From Oceanospirillum linum (GTDB lineage: Bacteria; Pseudomonadota; Gammaproteobacteria; Pseudomonadales; Halomonadaceae): a stretch of DNA of 64,000 nt. The notes under the pieces are model-generated. The model saw only the letters and a program-made list of their open reading frames with translations, made no database searches and had not been told where the DNA came from. The stretch lies in NCBI RefSeq assembly GCF_900182785.1, contig NZ_FXTS01000006.1:124001-188000 (forward strand). Direction: 5' to 3'. Made by a program: the position numbers and the translations under genes. This document shows, piece by piece, positions 16,653 to 25,137 of the stretch; the stretch's first letter is position 1, and each line of letters opens with the position of its first letter.

Positions 16653-17623
16653 CTCACCGGTACCTGTTGTAATAGATGAGCGATTACCTGATCGGCACTG
16701 AAGCCAGCGGCCTCTGCTTCGTAGCGGAGCAGCAATCGGTGACGAAAAACATCCGGCACCATTACCTGAACATCTTCAGGCGTTACAAAATCACGGCCAT
16801 CAAGCCAGGCGTGGGCTCGTGAACAGCGATCCAGAGCTAATGTGGCGCGGGGACTAACACCATACTCAATCCATTGAGCCAGGTCCTTGTTGTAACGATC
16901 CGGACGACGGGTGGCATCCACAAGGTGCACAATATATTGCTCGATGCTTTCCGCCATGTAGATCTCCAGCACCTCTTTCCGGCCCTGAATAATCTCCTGC
17001 TGACTGACTGACGGCAATACGTTGCTGTTCTGTGGAGATGACAATATCTCTTTTTGCTCGTTACGGATCAGGCGTAAAATTTCAAGCTCTGCATCGGCAC
17101 TGGGATAACTCAGGTTGGTATGTAACAGGAAGCGATCGAGCTGTGCCTCCGGGAGCGGGTAGGTGCCTTCCTGCTCTATCGGATTTTGAGTCGCCATGAC
17201 AAGAAAGGTTTCCGGCAGGGAATAGCTGGTATTACCGACGGTAACCTGGCGTTCTGCCATTGCCTCAAGCAGTGCTGCCTGTACCTTGGCAGGAGCTCGA
17301 TTAATCTCATCCGCCAACACAAAATGGTTAAACACAGGGCCCTGTTGGAAGCTGAAGCTGTTGTGTTCCGGACGGTAGATATCTGTACCGGTAATATCAG
17401 CCGGTAGCAGGTCAGGGGTAAACTGAATGCGCTGAAAATCACCTTCAAGGCAATCAGATAGCGACTTGATAGCCTTGGTCTTGGCAAGGCCGGGAGGGCC
17501 CTCCACCAGCAAATGGCCGTCGGCCAGTAAAGCAATCAATAAACGACTGAGCAGTGTTTCCTGCCCGATAATCTGGCTTTTTAAGTGGTCATTCAGAGAC
17601 TGAAAGGCGTCGCGAACACTCAT
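16649..17623 (-). CDS. moxR: MoxR-family AAA+ ATPase
   Basis: Chaperone-like ATPase that acts on VWA-domain partners. It has 324 residues. Walker A is GPPGLAKTKAI (about 41-51), Walker B is VLADEINRAP, and sensor 1 and pore-region sequence are in TQNPIEQEGTYPLPEAQLDR. A helical lid follows (VSPRATLALDRCSRA). It is the first gene of the six-gene minus-strand operon, and its promoter must lie in the 480 bases before gdhB. Confidence 0.93.
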   Translation of the reverse strand: MSVRDAFQSLNDHLKSQIIGQETLLSRLLIALLADGHLLVEGPPGLAKTKAIKSLSDCLEGDFQRIQFTPDLLPADITGTDIYRPEHNSFSFQQGPVFNHFVLADEINRAPAKVQAALLEAMAERQVTVGNTSYSLPETFLVMATQNPIEQEGTYPLPEAQLDRFLLHTNLSYPSADAELEILRLIRNEQKEILSSPQNSNVLPSVSQQEIIQGRKEVLEIYMAESIEQYIVHLVDATRRPDRYNKDLAQWIEYGVSPRATLALDRCSRAHAWLDGRDFVTPEDVQVMVPDVFRHRLLLRYEAEAAGFSADQVIAHLLQQVPVS

Positions 17624-18102
17624 GGTTATCCTTGTATCGTCAGGGTGTTGTTTATTTGTTGTTTATGGATAAGCACACTTACCTGTGGCTTTATTAATTA
17701 TGCCATATTCAGATAAAGGCTGATTCAATACCTATACCTGTAAGACTGCAGTAATGTCAGCGAGTATAGCGAGATTGCTTTCTGGCTGGCTAGCATCTGA
17801 TCAACGAATTGAGCATGGGTTCCGTTAAAAGTAGTGCCTTGGTTCTTAAACTAAACTTTGACCCGGTTGAAACAGATACGCATTTTAAAGCTGTTTGGGT
17901 GCTGTTTTACGCTCTGGGAGCAATCTCCTATGTTGTTCGCTTCTCCCCCTATGCTTTTTTGTAATAGATCATCGGTACAACGGTTGATTTGTACTATGTT
18001 TTGAACAAAGCTATCTCTATATTGGACAGGATCTTATGTCTGTTTTTTATGGATTTAAATCACATAAAGTCATCCCGGAATCATCCCTGAGGTTAATTGA
18101 CG
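17624..18102. other. Divergent regulatory region between moxR and gdhB
   Basis: About 480 bases. A 49-codon frame (17815-17964) starts with ATG and ends in a hydrophobic stretch (AVWVLFYALGAISYVVRF). It has no good ribosome site, so I do not call it a gene. Putative -35/-10 boxes for gdhB are not clear. Confidence 0.3.
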
Positions 18103-21100
18103 ATGTATCAAGCCAGTGAAGGTCACAAACAGTTTCTCGGTCTTCTGGAAGACCAGCTTGCACAAAAGTTTTCTGAAAAACAGGCAAAAGATATCAGTAC
18201 TTTTGCCGGCCTGTATTACGCATCGGCTTCTTTGGAGGAGCTGGCTGAACGTCGTTCGGACGATCTGTATGGCGCAACGGTATCTGCGTGGAATTTTGTC
18301 CAGAAGCATGATGATAATGAACCGAAAATCCGTGTCTACAATCCTGATTTTGAACAGCATGGCTGGCAGTCAACCCATACTGTTATTGAGGTCTTGCACC
18401 GGGATATGGCTTTTCTGGTGGACTCCATACGTATCGAACTGAATCGGCGGGGTTTGACGGTTCATTCGATCCATAATGCGGTTCTGAACTTTCTGCGGGA
18501 TGATAAAGGACAGATGACAGATCTGAAGGGCCGTCTTGACAGCTCTGAAGATACAGGTTGTGCTGAGTCACTGATCTATATTGAAGTTGATCGCCACACT
18601 GACCAGGCTGAGCTGGATGAGCTGTCTGCCAGCCTGGCGGCAGTTTTGTCGGAGGTTTCCACTGCAGTTGATGATTTTGACGCTATGGAGCAGAAGTGCT
18701 TTGAACTGTGTGATGCGCTTGCGTCCAGTCATCCTGAGCATTTGTCCGATGAGGATGTGAACGAAGCAGTCGACTTCCTGAAGTGGCTGAATGATGAACA
18801 CTTTACCTTCCTGGGTTATGACGAATACGATGTTGCCGATGACAATGGCAAGAAGGTTCTGAAGCTGGTTTCTGGTTCTGAAATGGGGGTTCTAAAGCTG
18901 GATGACCCCCGTTACAACCCTCAGGACCGTAATGAGCTGGCGCTCGATGGTCGTCAGTTTGTATTGATTCCCGAGCTGCTGACTTTTGCTAAAGCCCCTG
19001 AACATGCTCGTGTTCATCGCCCGGCATACCCTGACTATATTCGTATCAAACGCTTTGATGAGAAAGGCAACCTGGTGGGGGAGAGTCGCTTCCTCGGGTT
19101 GTATACGGCCTCAGTTTATAATGAAACACCCCGTAATGTACCTATCCTGCGCAAGAAGATACAGGCGGTACTTGAAGCATCCGGCCTGGATCCAAACGGG
19201 CACAATGGAAAGCAGCTGATTCAGATTCTGGAGGTTTATCCCCGTGATGACCTGTTCCAGATAAGCCTGCCTGAACTGACAGAAACAGCAGTTGCTATTA
19301 TGAACATCCGTGAGCGGCCTAAGGTGCGCTTGTTTATCCGTGAAGACCGTTTCGGCAAACTGTTCTCCTGCCTGGTTTATGTGCCCCGTGATATCTTCAG
19401 CACTGAGCTGCGCCATAAACTGCGTGATCTGCTGTGTGAAGAGCTGGATGCCCACGGTAACGAATTCCACACCTATTTCTCCGAATCCGTTCTGGCTCGT
19501 TCTCAGCTGATCCTGCGCTTCAATGGTGATACACCGCCTAAGTACGATATTCGTGCCATCGAGAAAAAAGTGATTCAGGTGGTTCGCTCCTGGAGTGACG
19601 ATCTGGCTGAGGCCCTGGTGGAAGGTTATGGCGAGGAGAAGGCCAACGCTTATCTGCGCCTTTATCGTGATGCGTTCCCCGCAAGTTACCGGGAGGATTA
19701 CAGCCCGCGAACAGCGGTCTTTGATATCGGCTATATTGATGAGCTGAATGACACCCGGTCAGTCACGATGTCCTTTTACCGCCAGCTGGAAGCAGAAAAT
19801 AATCATCTGCAGTTTAAGTTGTTTCACAAAAACGAACAGCTGCCTCTGTCCGATGTTATCCCTGTATTAGAGAACCTGGGGATGCGCGTTGTCGGAGAGC
19901 ATCCATACGAAATTGCCCGCAGTGATGGCGATATCATCTGGGTGCATGACTTCTCTCTGGAGCCTTCCTCCGGTCGTATGGATGCGCCTTTGGTTGAGGT
20001 GCGTGATGTTTTCCAGGAAGCCTTTGAACAGATCTGGAACGGCTCTGCAGAAAATGACAGCTTTAACCGCCTGGTACTGACATCTCGCCTGAACTGGCGT
20101 CAGGTTACAGTGTTGCGTGCTTATGCCAAGTATATGAAGCAGATTCGCTTCAGTTTTGGACAGAGCTATATCGCAACGACATTAGGCAATCATGCGGGGA
20201 TTACCAGCATGCTGCTTGAGCTGTTCAGTTTGCGCTTTGATCCCAGTGCAAATTATACCGAAGGAGCTGAAGAAGCTCTGGTCAACCGCATTACTGAGGC
20301 GTTGGATCAGGTTCAGTCTCTGACAGAAGATATGATTCTCCGCCGCTATATGCAGCTGATGTTGGCGACTCTGCGTACCAACTTTTACCAACTGGACAGC
20401 AGCGGCAATATTAAATCTTACGTGTCGTTTAAGTTAGATACCCATAAGATTCCTGATGTACCTCTGCCCCGGCCAATGTTTGAGATCTTCGTTTACTCTC
20501 CACGGGTGGAAGGTGTTCACCTGCGCGGTGGCAAAGTAGCCCGTGGTGGCCTGCGCTGGTCTGATCGTCATGAAGACTTCCGTACCGAAGTGCTTGGTCT
20601 GGTTAAAGCCCAGCAGGTTAAGAACTCTGTCATCGTACCGGTTGGTGCGAAAGGTGGCTTCGTCAGCAAGTGTCCACCTGCAAGCGGTGACCGTGATGAT
20701 ATCCTGCAGGAAGGTATCGCGTGTTATAAAACCTTTATCAACGCCCTGTTGGATATCACCGATAACCTGATTGAGGGTGAAGTGGTTCCACCAAAGCAGG
20801 TTGTGCGTCACGATGAAGACGATCCGTACCTGGTTGTTGCAGCGGATAAAGGTACAGCGACCTTCTCTGATATTGCCAACGGCATCTCACTGGAGCACGG
20901 TTTCTGGCTGAAAGATGCTTTCGCATCCGGTGGTGCTAACGGTTACGACCATAAGAAAATGGGTATTACGGCCCGTGGTGCCTGGGTTTCTGTACAGCGT
21001 CACTTCCGTGAATTTGATCATGATGTCCAGAACGAAGATTTCACGGTTGTCGGTATTGGCGATATGAGTGGTGATGTATTCGGTAATGGCATGCTGCTGT

Positions 21101-22950
21101 CTGAGCACATTCAGTTGGTCTGCGCGTTTAACCACCTGCATATTTTTGTAGACCCGAATCCGGATGCTCTGAGCAGCTTCCGTGAGCGTCAGCGCTTGTT
21201 TGACCTACCGCGTTCAAGCTGGGCAGACTACAACGCGAAACTGATCTCTGAGGGCGGTGGTATTTTCTCCCGTTCTGCGAAATCCATTGTGGTTACACCT
21301 CAGATGAAGGCCCGCTTTGATATTCAGGAAGACCACCTGTCACCGAATGACCTGATCTCTGCGGTTCTGAAGGCACCGGTTGATCTGATCTGGAATGGTG
21401 GTATCGGTACCTACGTTAAAGCAACCACTGAAAGTCATGCAGATGCGGGTGATAAGGCTAATGATGGTCTGCGTATCAATGGTAATCAGATGCGTGCCCG
21501 TGTACTGGGTGAAGGTGGTAACCTGGGTGTCACTCAGCGGGCCCGGATCGAATATGGTCTGCATGGTGGTGCGTCCAACACTGACTTCATCGATAACGCC
21601 GGTGGTGTGGATTGCTCTGACCATGAGGTTAACATCAAGATTTTGCTGGCTGAGCTGGTAGAACAGGGTGATATGACTGAGAAGCAGCGTAATAAGCTGC
21701 TGGAAGCGATGACCGAAGAAGTTGGTGATCTGGTTCTGAAGAATAACTATAGCCAGTCTCAGGCACTGAGTTTGGCTAAGATCATGGCGAAAGAGGGTAT
21801 CGGCCAATTCAGACGCTTTATTAATGCTCTGGAAAGTGAAGGTAAACTGAATCGTGAGCTGGAATTTATTCCGGCTGATGATGTGCTGTTGGAGCGTTTT
21901 AATCAGGGTGAAGGTCTGACCCGGGCTGAACTGTCGGTACTGATCTCTTATGCTAAGTCTGATCTGAAGCAGGCCTTGTTGGCAACAGAGGTACCGGATG
22001 ACAGCTTTATCGAGCGAGAAGTTGAACGTGCCTTCCCTCGGGTTCTGATGGAGAAGTACAAGCCGGCCATGTACAACCACCGACTGAAGCGTGAGATTGT
22101 TTCCACGCAGCTGGCAAATGATCTGATTGATCACGGTGGTATTGCCTTTATTCATCGCCTGATCGACTCTTCCGGTGCTGAAGCGGCTGAGATTGCACGT
22201 GCCTATGTGGTCACCCGTGAGGTGTTTGGTATCCATAGTCTATGGAGCCAGATCGAGGAACTGGACAACCGCGTCAGCAGCTCTGTTCAGTATGAGATGA
22301 TGCTGGAACTGATGCGCCTGATTCGCCGGGCAACCCGTTGGTTCCTGCGGCCGCACCTGGCGAACCTTCCGGTTCGTGATGCGATTGAGCTGTATGAACC
22401 TAAAGTTCGTATGCTGAGTGAAGGCATCGGCGAGCGTCTGCGGGGAGCTCAGTTGGAAAACTGGAGCAAGCGGCGTGAAGACCTGATTAGTAAAGGTGTT
22501 CCTGAAGCATTGGCCGATCAGGTTGCTGCAACTTCCGGGCTTTACTCTTTACTGGGAGTTGTTGAAGCGGAACGTTCAACCGGTGAAAAACTTCAACGTG
22601 TTGCTGAAGTGTACTTCGAGCTGGGGCATCAACTGGATCTGCAGTGGATCAGTCAGAAAATCACTCAGTTGGATGTTCATGATAGCTGGGAAGCATTAGC
22701 CCGGGAAACTTTCCGTGATGACCTGGATTGGCAAAGTCGGGCGCTGGCTATCAGTGTCCTGCAGATGGAGGATGGCGCATTAGATGTTGAAGGCCGTGTG
22801 ACCCAGTGGATGAAGCGACATCAGCATCAGGTTAATCGCTGGCAGACGATTCTGCAGGAGATCGAAACTGGCAACAAAGCTGACTTCCCAATCTACTCTG
22901 TGGCCATGCGCGAGCTTTTTGACTTGGCACAGATGCAGATGGAAGCATAA
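18103..22950 (+). CDS. gdhB: NAD-specific glutamate dehydrogenase, large (180-kDa) type
   Basis: Oxidises glutamate to 2-oxoglutarate and ammonia with NAD; mainly catabolic. At 1615 residues it is the normal size of the large class found in Pseudomonas and other marine gammaproteobacteria. The N-terminal third holds ACT-like regulatory domains. The catalytic core lies around residues 790-1190: RGGKVARGGLRWSDR, VIVPVGAKGGFV with the active lysine region, and GIGDMSGDVFGNGML for NAD binding. A helical C-terminal domain ends the chain. I start at the ATG at 18103 because GAGG lies 10 bases before it; the in-frame TTG at 18097 is only 4 bases from it. Confidence 0.95.
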   Translation: MYQASEGHKQFLGLLEDQLAQKFSEKQAKDISTFAGLYYASASLEELAERRSDDLYGATVSAWNFVQKHDDNEPKIRVYNPDFEQHGWQSTHTVIEVLHRDMAFLVDSIRIELNRRGLTVHSIHNAVLNFLRDDKGQMTDLKGRLDSSEDTGCAESLIYIEVDRHTDQAELDELSASLAAVLSEVSTAVDDFDAMEQKCFELCDALASSHPEHLSDEDVNEAVDFLKWLNDEHFTFLGYDEYDVADDNGKKVLKLVSGSEMGVLKLDDPRYNPQDRNELALDGRQFVLIPELLTFAKAPEHARVHRPAYPDYIRIKRFDEKGNLVGESRFLGLYTASVYNETPRNVPILRKKIQAVLEASGLDPNGHNGKQLIQILEVYPRDDLFQISLPELTETAVAIMNIRERPKVRLFIREDRFGKLFSCLVYVPRDIFSTELRHKLRDLLCEELDAHGNEFHTYFSESVLARSQLILRFNGDTPPKYDIRAIEKKVIQVVRSWSDDLAEALVEGYGEEKANAYLRLYRDAFPASYREDYSPRTAVFDIGYIDELNDTRSVTMSFYRQLEAENNHLQFKLFHKNEQLPLSDVIPVLENLGMRVVGEHPYEIARSDGDIIWVHDFSLEPSSGRMDAPLVEVRDVFQEAFEQIWNGSAENDSFNRLVLTSRLNWRQVTVLRAYAKYMKQIRFSFGQSYIATTLGNHAGITSMLLELFSLRFDPSANYTEGAEEALVNRITEALDQVQSLTEDMILRRYMQLMLATLRTNFYQLDSSGNIKSYVSFKLDTHKIPDVPLPRPMFEIFVYSPRVEGVHLRGGKVARGGLRWSDRHEDFRTEVLGLVKAQQVKNSVIVPVGAKGGFVSKCPPASGDRDDILQEGIACYKTFINALLDITDNLIEGEVVPPKQVVRHDEDDPYLVVAADKGTATFSDIANGISLEHGFWLKDAFASGGANGYDHKKMGITARGAWVSVQRHFREFDHDVQNEDFTVVGIGDMSGDVFGNGMLLSEHIQLVCAFNHLHIFVDPNPDALSSFRERQRLFDLPRSSWADYNAKLISEGGGIFSRSAKSIVVTPQMKARFDIQEDHLSPNDLISAVLKAPVDLIWNGGIGTYVKATTESHADAGDKANDGLRINGNQMRARVLGEGGNLGVTQRARIEYGLHGGASNTDFIDNAGGVDCSDHEVNIKILLAELVEQGDMTEKQRNKLLEAMTEEVGDLVLKNNYSQSQALSLAKIMAKEGIGQFRRFINALESEGKLNRELEFIPADDVLLERFNQGEGLTRAELSVLISYAKSDLKQALLATEVPDDSFIEREVERAFPRVLMEKYKPAMYNHRLKREIVSTQLANDLIDHGGIAFIHRLIDSSGAEAAEIARAYVVTREVFGIHSLWSQIEELDNRVSSSVQYEMMLELMRLIRRATRWFLRPHLANLPVRDAIELYEPKVRMLSEGIGERLRGAQLENWSKRREDLISKGVPEALADQVAATSGLYSLLGVVEAERSTGEKLQRVAEVYFELGHQLDLQWISQKITQLDVHDSWEALARETFRDDLDWQSRALAISVLQMEDGALDVEGRVTQWMKRHQHQVNRWQTILQEIETGNKADFPIYSVAMRELFDLAQMQMEA

Positions 22951-22960
22951 AATATGCTTT

Positions 22961-23182
22961 ATGCAGGAAGTTATTATTTCACTCAGTTTGAGTGCTGAAA
23001 AATATCTGGAGTACTACCGGGGTTATGCCTCAGGTGTAATCGCTTACGATACCCTTGGCAGGCGGGTACAGTTACCCGCCTCCGTGTTGCGCCAGTTTGT
23101 TACCCATAAGGGTATTCAAGGGGTGTTCAGGGTAAAATTCGGAGCCGGTAATAAATTCCAGAGTATAGAAAGGGTAGCCTGA
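22961..23182 (+). CDS. DUF2835 family protein
   Basis: A 73-residue protein beginning MQEVIISLSLSAEKYLEYYRG and continuing GRRVQLPASVLRQFVTHKGIQG in the middle, the DUF2835 pattern. Function unknown. The start is 8 bases past the gdhB stop (TAA at 22948-22950), so it is probably cotranscribed with gdhB. No strong ribosome site is visible; coupling to gdhB termination may serve. The stop codon lies inside the following terminator. Confidence 0.85.
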   Translation: MQEVIISLSLSAEKYLEYYRGYASGVIAYDTLGRRVQLPASVLRQFVTHKGIQGVFRVKFGAGNKFQSIERVA

Positions 23183-23200
23183 AGAGGCTGCCCTTTTTTT
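23172..23200 (+). terminator. Intrinsic terminator ending the gdhB-DUF2835 transcript
   Basis: GGGTAGCCT-GAAG-AGGCTGCCC stem-loop (9 bp with one G-T pair) followed directly by eight T's. The DUF2835 stop codon is in the loop. Confidence 0.92.
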
Positions 23201-23337
23201 ATTTATTCTGACGCTTTTACTCATCAATTTTTTTAACGCCTCTCAACCTTTCCACCGTTAATGCTTTTAATGCGCTGTCAGCGTATAATTTTGCCGTTTT
23301 ACATCCGCTTTGATGCATCGCTTTCAGGAGTCCTGTC

Positions 23338-24378
23338 ATGTACGGTTTAGCGCGCAATATTCTGTTCCGTTTTTCTGGTGAAACGGCCCATGAGCTGGCT
23401 TTGGATGGCCTGAATGCCGCCAATCGTCTGGGTGTTTTGTCGCCGTTTGTGGCAAAGCCGGTAAATGCGCCGGTTGAAGTGATGGGGATTCAGTTCCCAA
23501 ATGCAGTGGGGATGGCTGCAGGGTTAGATAAAAATGCGGATTATCTGGATGCGCTAGGTGCCCTGGGCTTCGGTTTTGTTGAGGTGGGTACCGTAACTCC
23601 CAAGCCTCAGCCGGGTAACGACAAGCCGCGTCTGTTCCGTATCCCGGAAAAAGAAGCCATCATCAACCGGATGGGCTTCAACAACAAAGGTGTACATCAT
23701 CTGGTTGAGCAGGTTAAGAAGCGTAAATTTCAGGGCATCGTCGGTATCAATATCGGTAAGAACCTGACCACCTCTGTGGATGATGCTGAAAAAGATTATC
23801 TGTATTGCCTGAAAGAGGTTTACCCACACGCTGACTATGTGACGGTTAATATTTCTTCCCCGAACACTCCGGGGCTGCGTACGCTTCAGTTTGGTGAAAC
23901 CCTGGAAGCGCTACTGCGGGCACTAAAAGAAGAGCAGACATGTTTGGCTGAGCAGCATCAGCGCTATGTACCCATTGCGGTTAAGATCGCACCTGACATG
24001 ACCGACGAAGAGATCCGGCTGGTAGCGGACAATATCCGTAATCAGAAGATGGATGCAGTAATTGCGACCAATACGACTCTGGATCGCGATGCTGTGCTGG
24101 GGCTGGATAATGCAGAGGAAGCAGGCGGTTTGAGTGGTAAACCGGTGCGTGATAAATCAACCCATGTGATCCGTGTTTTGGCAGAGGCCCTAAAAGGTGA
24201 TCTGCCAATTATTGGTGTAGGTGGTATTGATTGTGCTGAGGCCGCTTGCGAGAAAATTGAAGCGGGGGCCAGCCTGGTTCAGGTTTATACCGGTTTTATT
24301 TATCAGGGGCCAAAGCTGGTTAAAGAAGCCGCTGAAGCGGTTGCTGCCCAGCAAGCTTGTATGAAGAAGGCTGAGTAA
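23338..24378 (+). CDS. pyrD: Dihydroorotate dehydrogenase (quinone), class 2
   Basis: Membrane-associated flavoenzyme of pyrimidine synthesis that oxidises dihydroorotate with quinone. It has 346 residues. The N-terminal amphipathic helix pair for quinone contact (MYGLARNILFRFSGETAHEL) identifies class 2. FMN and substrate residues are in GMAAGLDKNADYLDALG, NRMGFNNKG, NISSPNTPGLR (with the catalytic Ser region), VIATNTT and IGVGGI. CAGGAG lies 7 bases before the ATG. rmf lies convergently after it, close to the arrangement in E. coli. Confidence 0.97.
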   Translation: MYGLARNILFRFSGETAHELALDGLNAANRLGVLSPFVAKPVNAPVEVMGIQFPNAVGMAAGLDKNADYLDALGALGFGFVEVGTVTPKPQPGNDKPRLFRIPEKEAIINRMGFNNKGVHHLVEQVKKRKFQGIVGINIGKNLTTSVDDAEKDYLYCLKEVYPHADYVTVNISSPNTPGLRTLQFGETLEALLRALKEEQTCLAEQHQRYVPIAVKIAPDMTDEEIRLVADNIRNQKMDAVIATNTTLDRDAVLGLDNAEEAGGLSGKPVRDKSTHVIRVLAEALKGDLPIIGVGGIDCAEAACEKIEAGASLVQVYTGFIYQGPKLVKEAAEAVAAQQACMKKAE

Positions 24379-24400
24379 CAAGGTTTGTTGGGTGTACTAA

Positions 24401-24424
24401 AAAGGCTCGCATTGGCGAGCCTTA
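24401..24424. terminator. Hairpin between pyrD and rmf
   Basis: AAGGCTCGC-ATTG-GCGAGCCTT, a perfect 9-bp stem with a 4-base loop. A's lie before it and a poor T-run after it. It probably ends both pyrD and the convergent rmf transcript. Confidence 0.65.
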
Positions 24425-24488
24425 GCGTTATTCTGATATAAACCGTATGGCCTGAGCTCCAGCCTGTGGGCTGTCAGATACTTCGAAC

Positions 24489-24698
24489 CTATGGCAGGAC
24501 GGTGGGATTCTTATGGATTCCTGAGACACCTGTCATACCCGCCCATGAATCAGCGCGGCCTTCTCGCCATCCGCTCATCCAGTATTGCCGGGCATCAATA
24601 TTACTGTTTGGGCATAAATCCCGGGATTTTCCGGATACGCCTGCTTGGTAACCACGTAAAAAAGATCGTTGGGCAGGGTCTCTTTTTTGTCTTTTCAT
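24489..24698 (-). CDS. rmf: Ribosome modulation factor
   Basis: Small basic protein that joins 70S ribosomes into inactive 100S dimers in stationary phase. It has 69 residues. The RMF family signature is clear: MKRQKRDPAQRSFLRGYQAG, then CPNSNIDARQYWMSGWREGR. It is about 14 residues longer than E. coli RMF, with a Gly/Pro-containing C-terminal tail. In E. coli its transcription responds to ppGpp and cAMP-CRP; no clear site was identified here. Confidence 0.93.
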   Translation of the reverse strand: MKRQKRDPAQRSFLRGYQAGVSGKSRDLCPNSNIDARQYWMSGWREGRADSWAGMTGVSGIHKNPTVLP

Positions 24699-25137
24699 AG
24701 TGAGTAACGCCTCGTAACTATCTGTGGAGTTTGTCGGATCACCGTGCTCTGTTGAGTTTTCACGGCAGGCCAGGTTTTATGGCCTCTGACAAACACTCCC
24801 TAAATGTAAAGTCCTGTGGCACCAGGGTGCCTTTTTTTTCAGGTCCGGGATCAGATCGCATCAGATCTGAAAGACATCAGGTTTCTTTAACCTCCGGTCT
24901 GATGTTGAAGTACACTCTTAAAACTAAAATGAGCCTGTACTTTTAATGACCTGTTTAGGGGTTTAGAGTTCACTGTGTTTTACGACGTTTGCGCAAAATC
25001 TGCGGCAACAACTTAGTTGTAGTGGAATTGTCATACTTTGTCGAACACCTTTTTTTCATAATCCTGTAGCTGCTTAGTCGGTGCAGGAATAACGAAACAT
25101 GCTAATAAAGTTAGCCTGTTGAATTGGCTGGGAAATA
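24699..25137. other. Region between rmf and rlmKL, with candidate small RNA
   Basis: About 440 bases between divergent genes, holding their promoters. On the plus strand there is an orphan intrinsic terminator at 24818-24839 (listed separately), with a second stem AGGCC/GGCCT just before it near 24768-24785. An unannotated transcript of about 100-120 bases ending at 24839 would explain it. The 71-codon frame at 24731-24946 runs through the terminator and has no family resemblance. Confidence 0.4.
24818..24839 (+). terminator. Orphan intrinsic terminator (possible small RNA 3' end)
   Basis: GGCAC-CAGG-GTGCC stem-loop followed by eight T's at 24832-24839. No annotated gene precedes it on this strand: pyrD has its own hairpin and rmf lies on the other strand. 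The stem is short but the T-run is strong. Confidence 0.6.

Noticed and set aside
21340..22236. 298-codon frame on the minus strand inside gdhB
   Set aside because: It lies wholly antisense to a highly conserved enzyme, and its text is not protein-like; other antisense frames inside gdhB have the same character.
24731..24946. 71-codon frame between rmf and rlmKL
   Set aside because: It reads through a strong intrinsic terminator (24818-24839) and has no good start signal.
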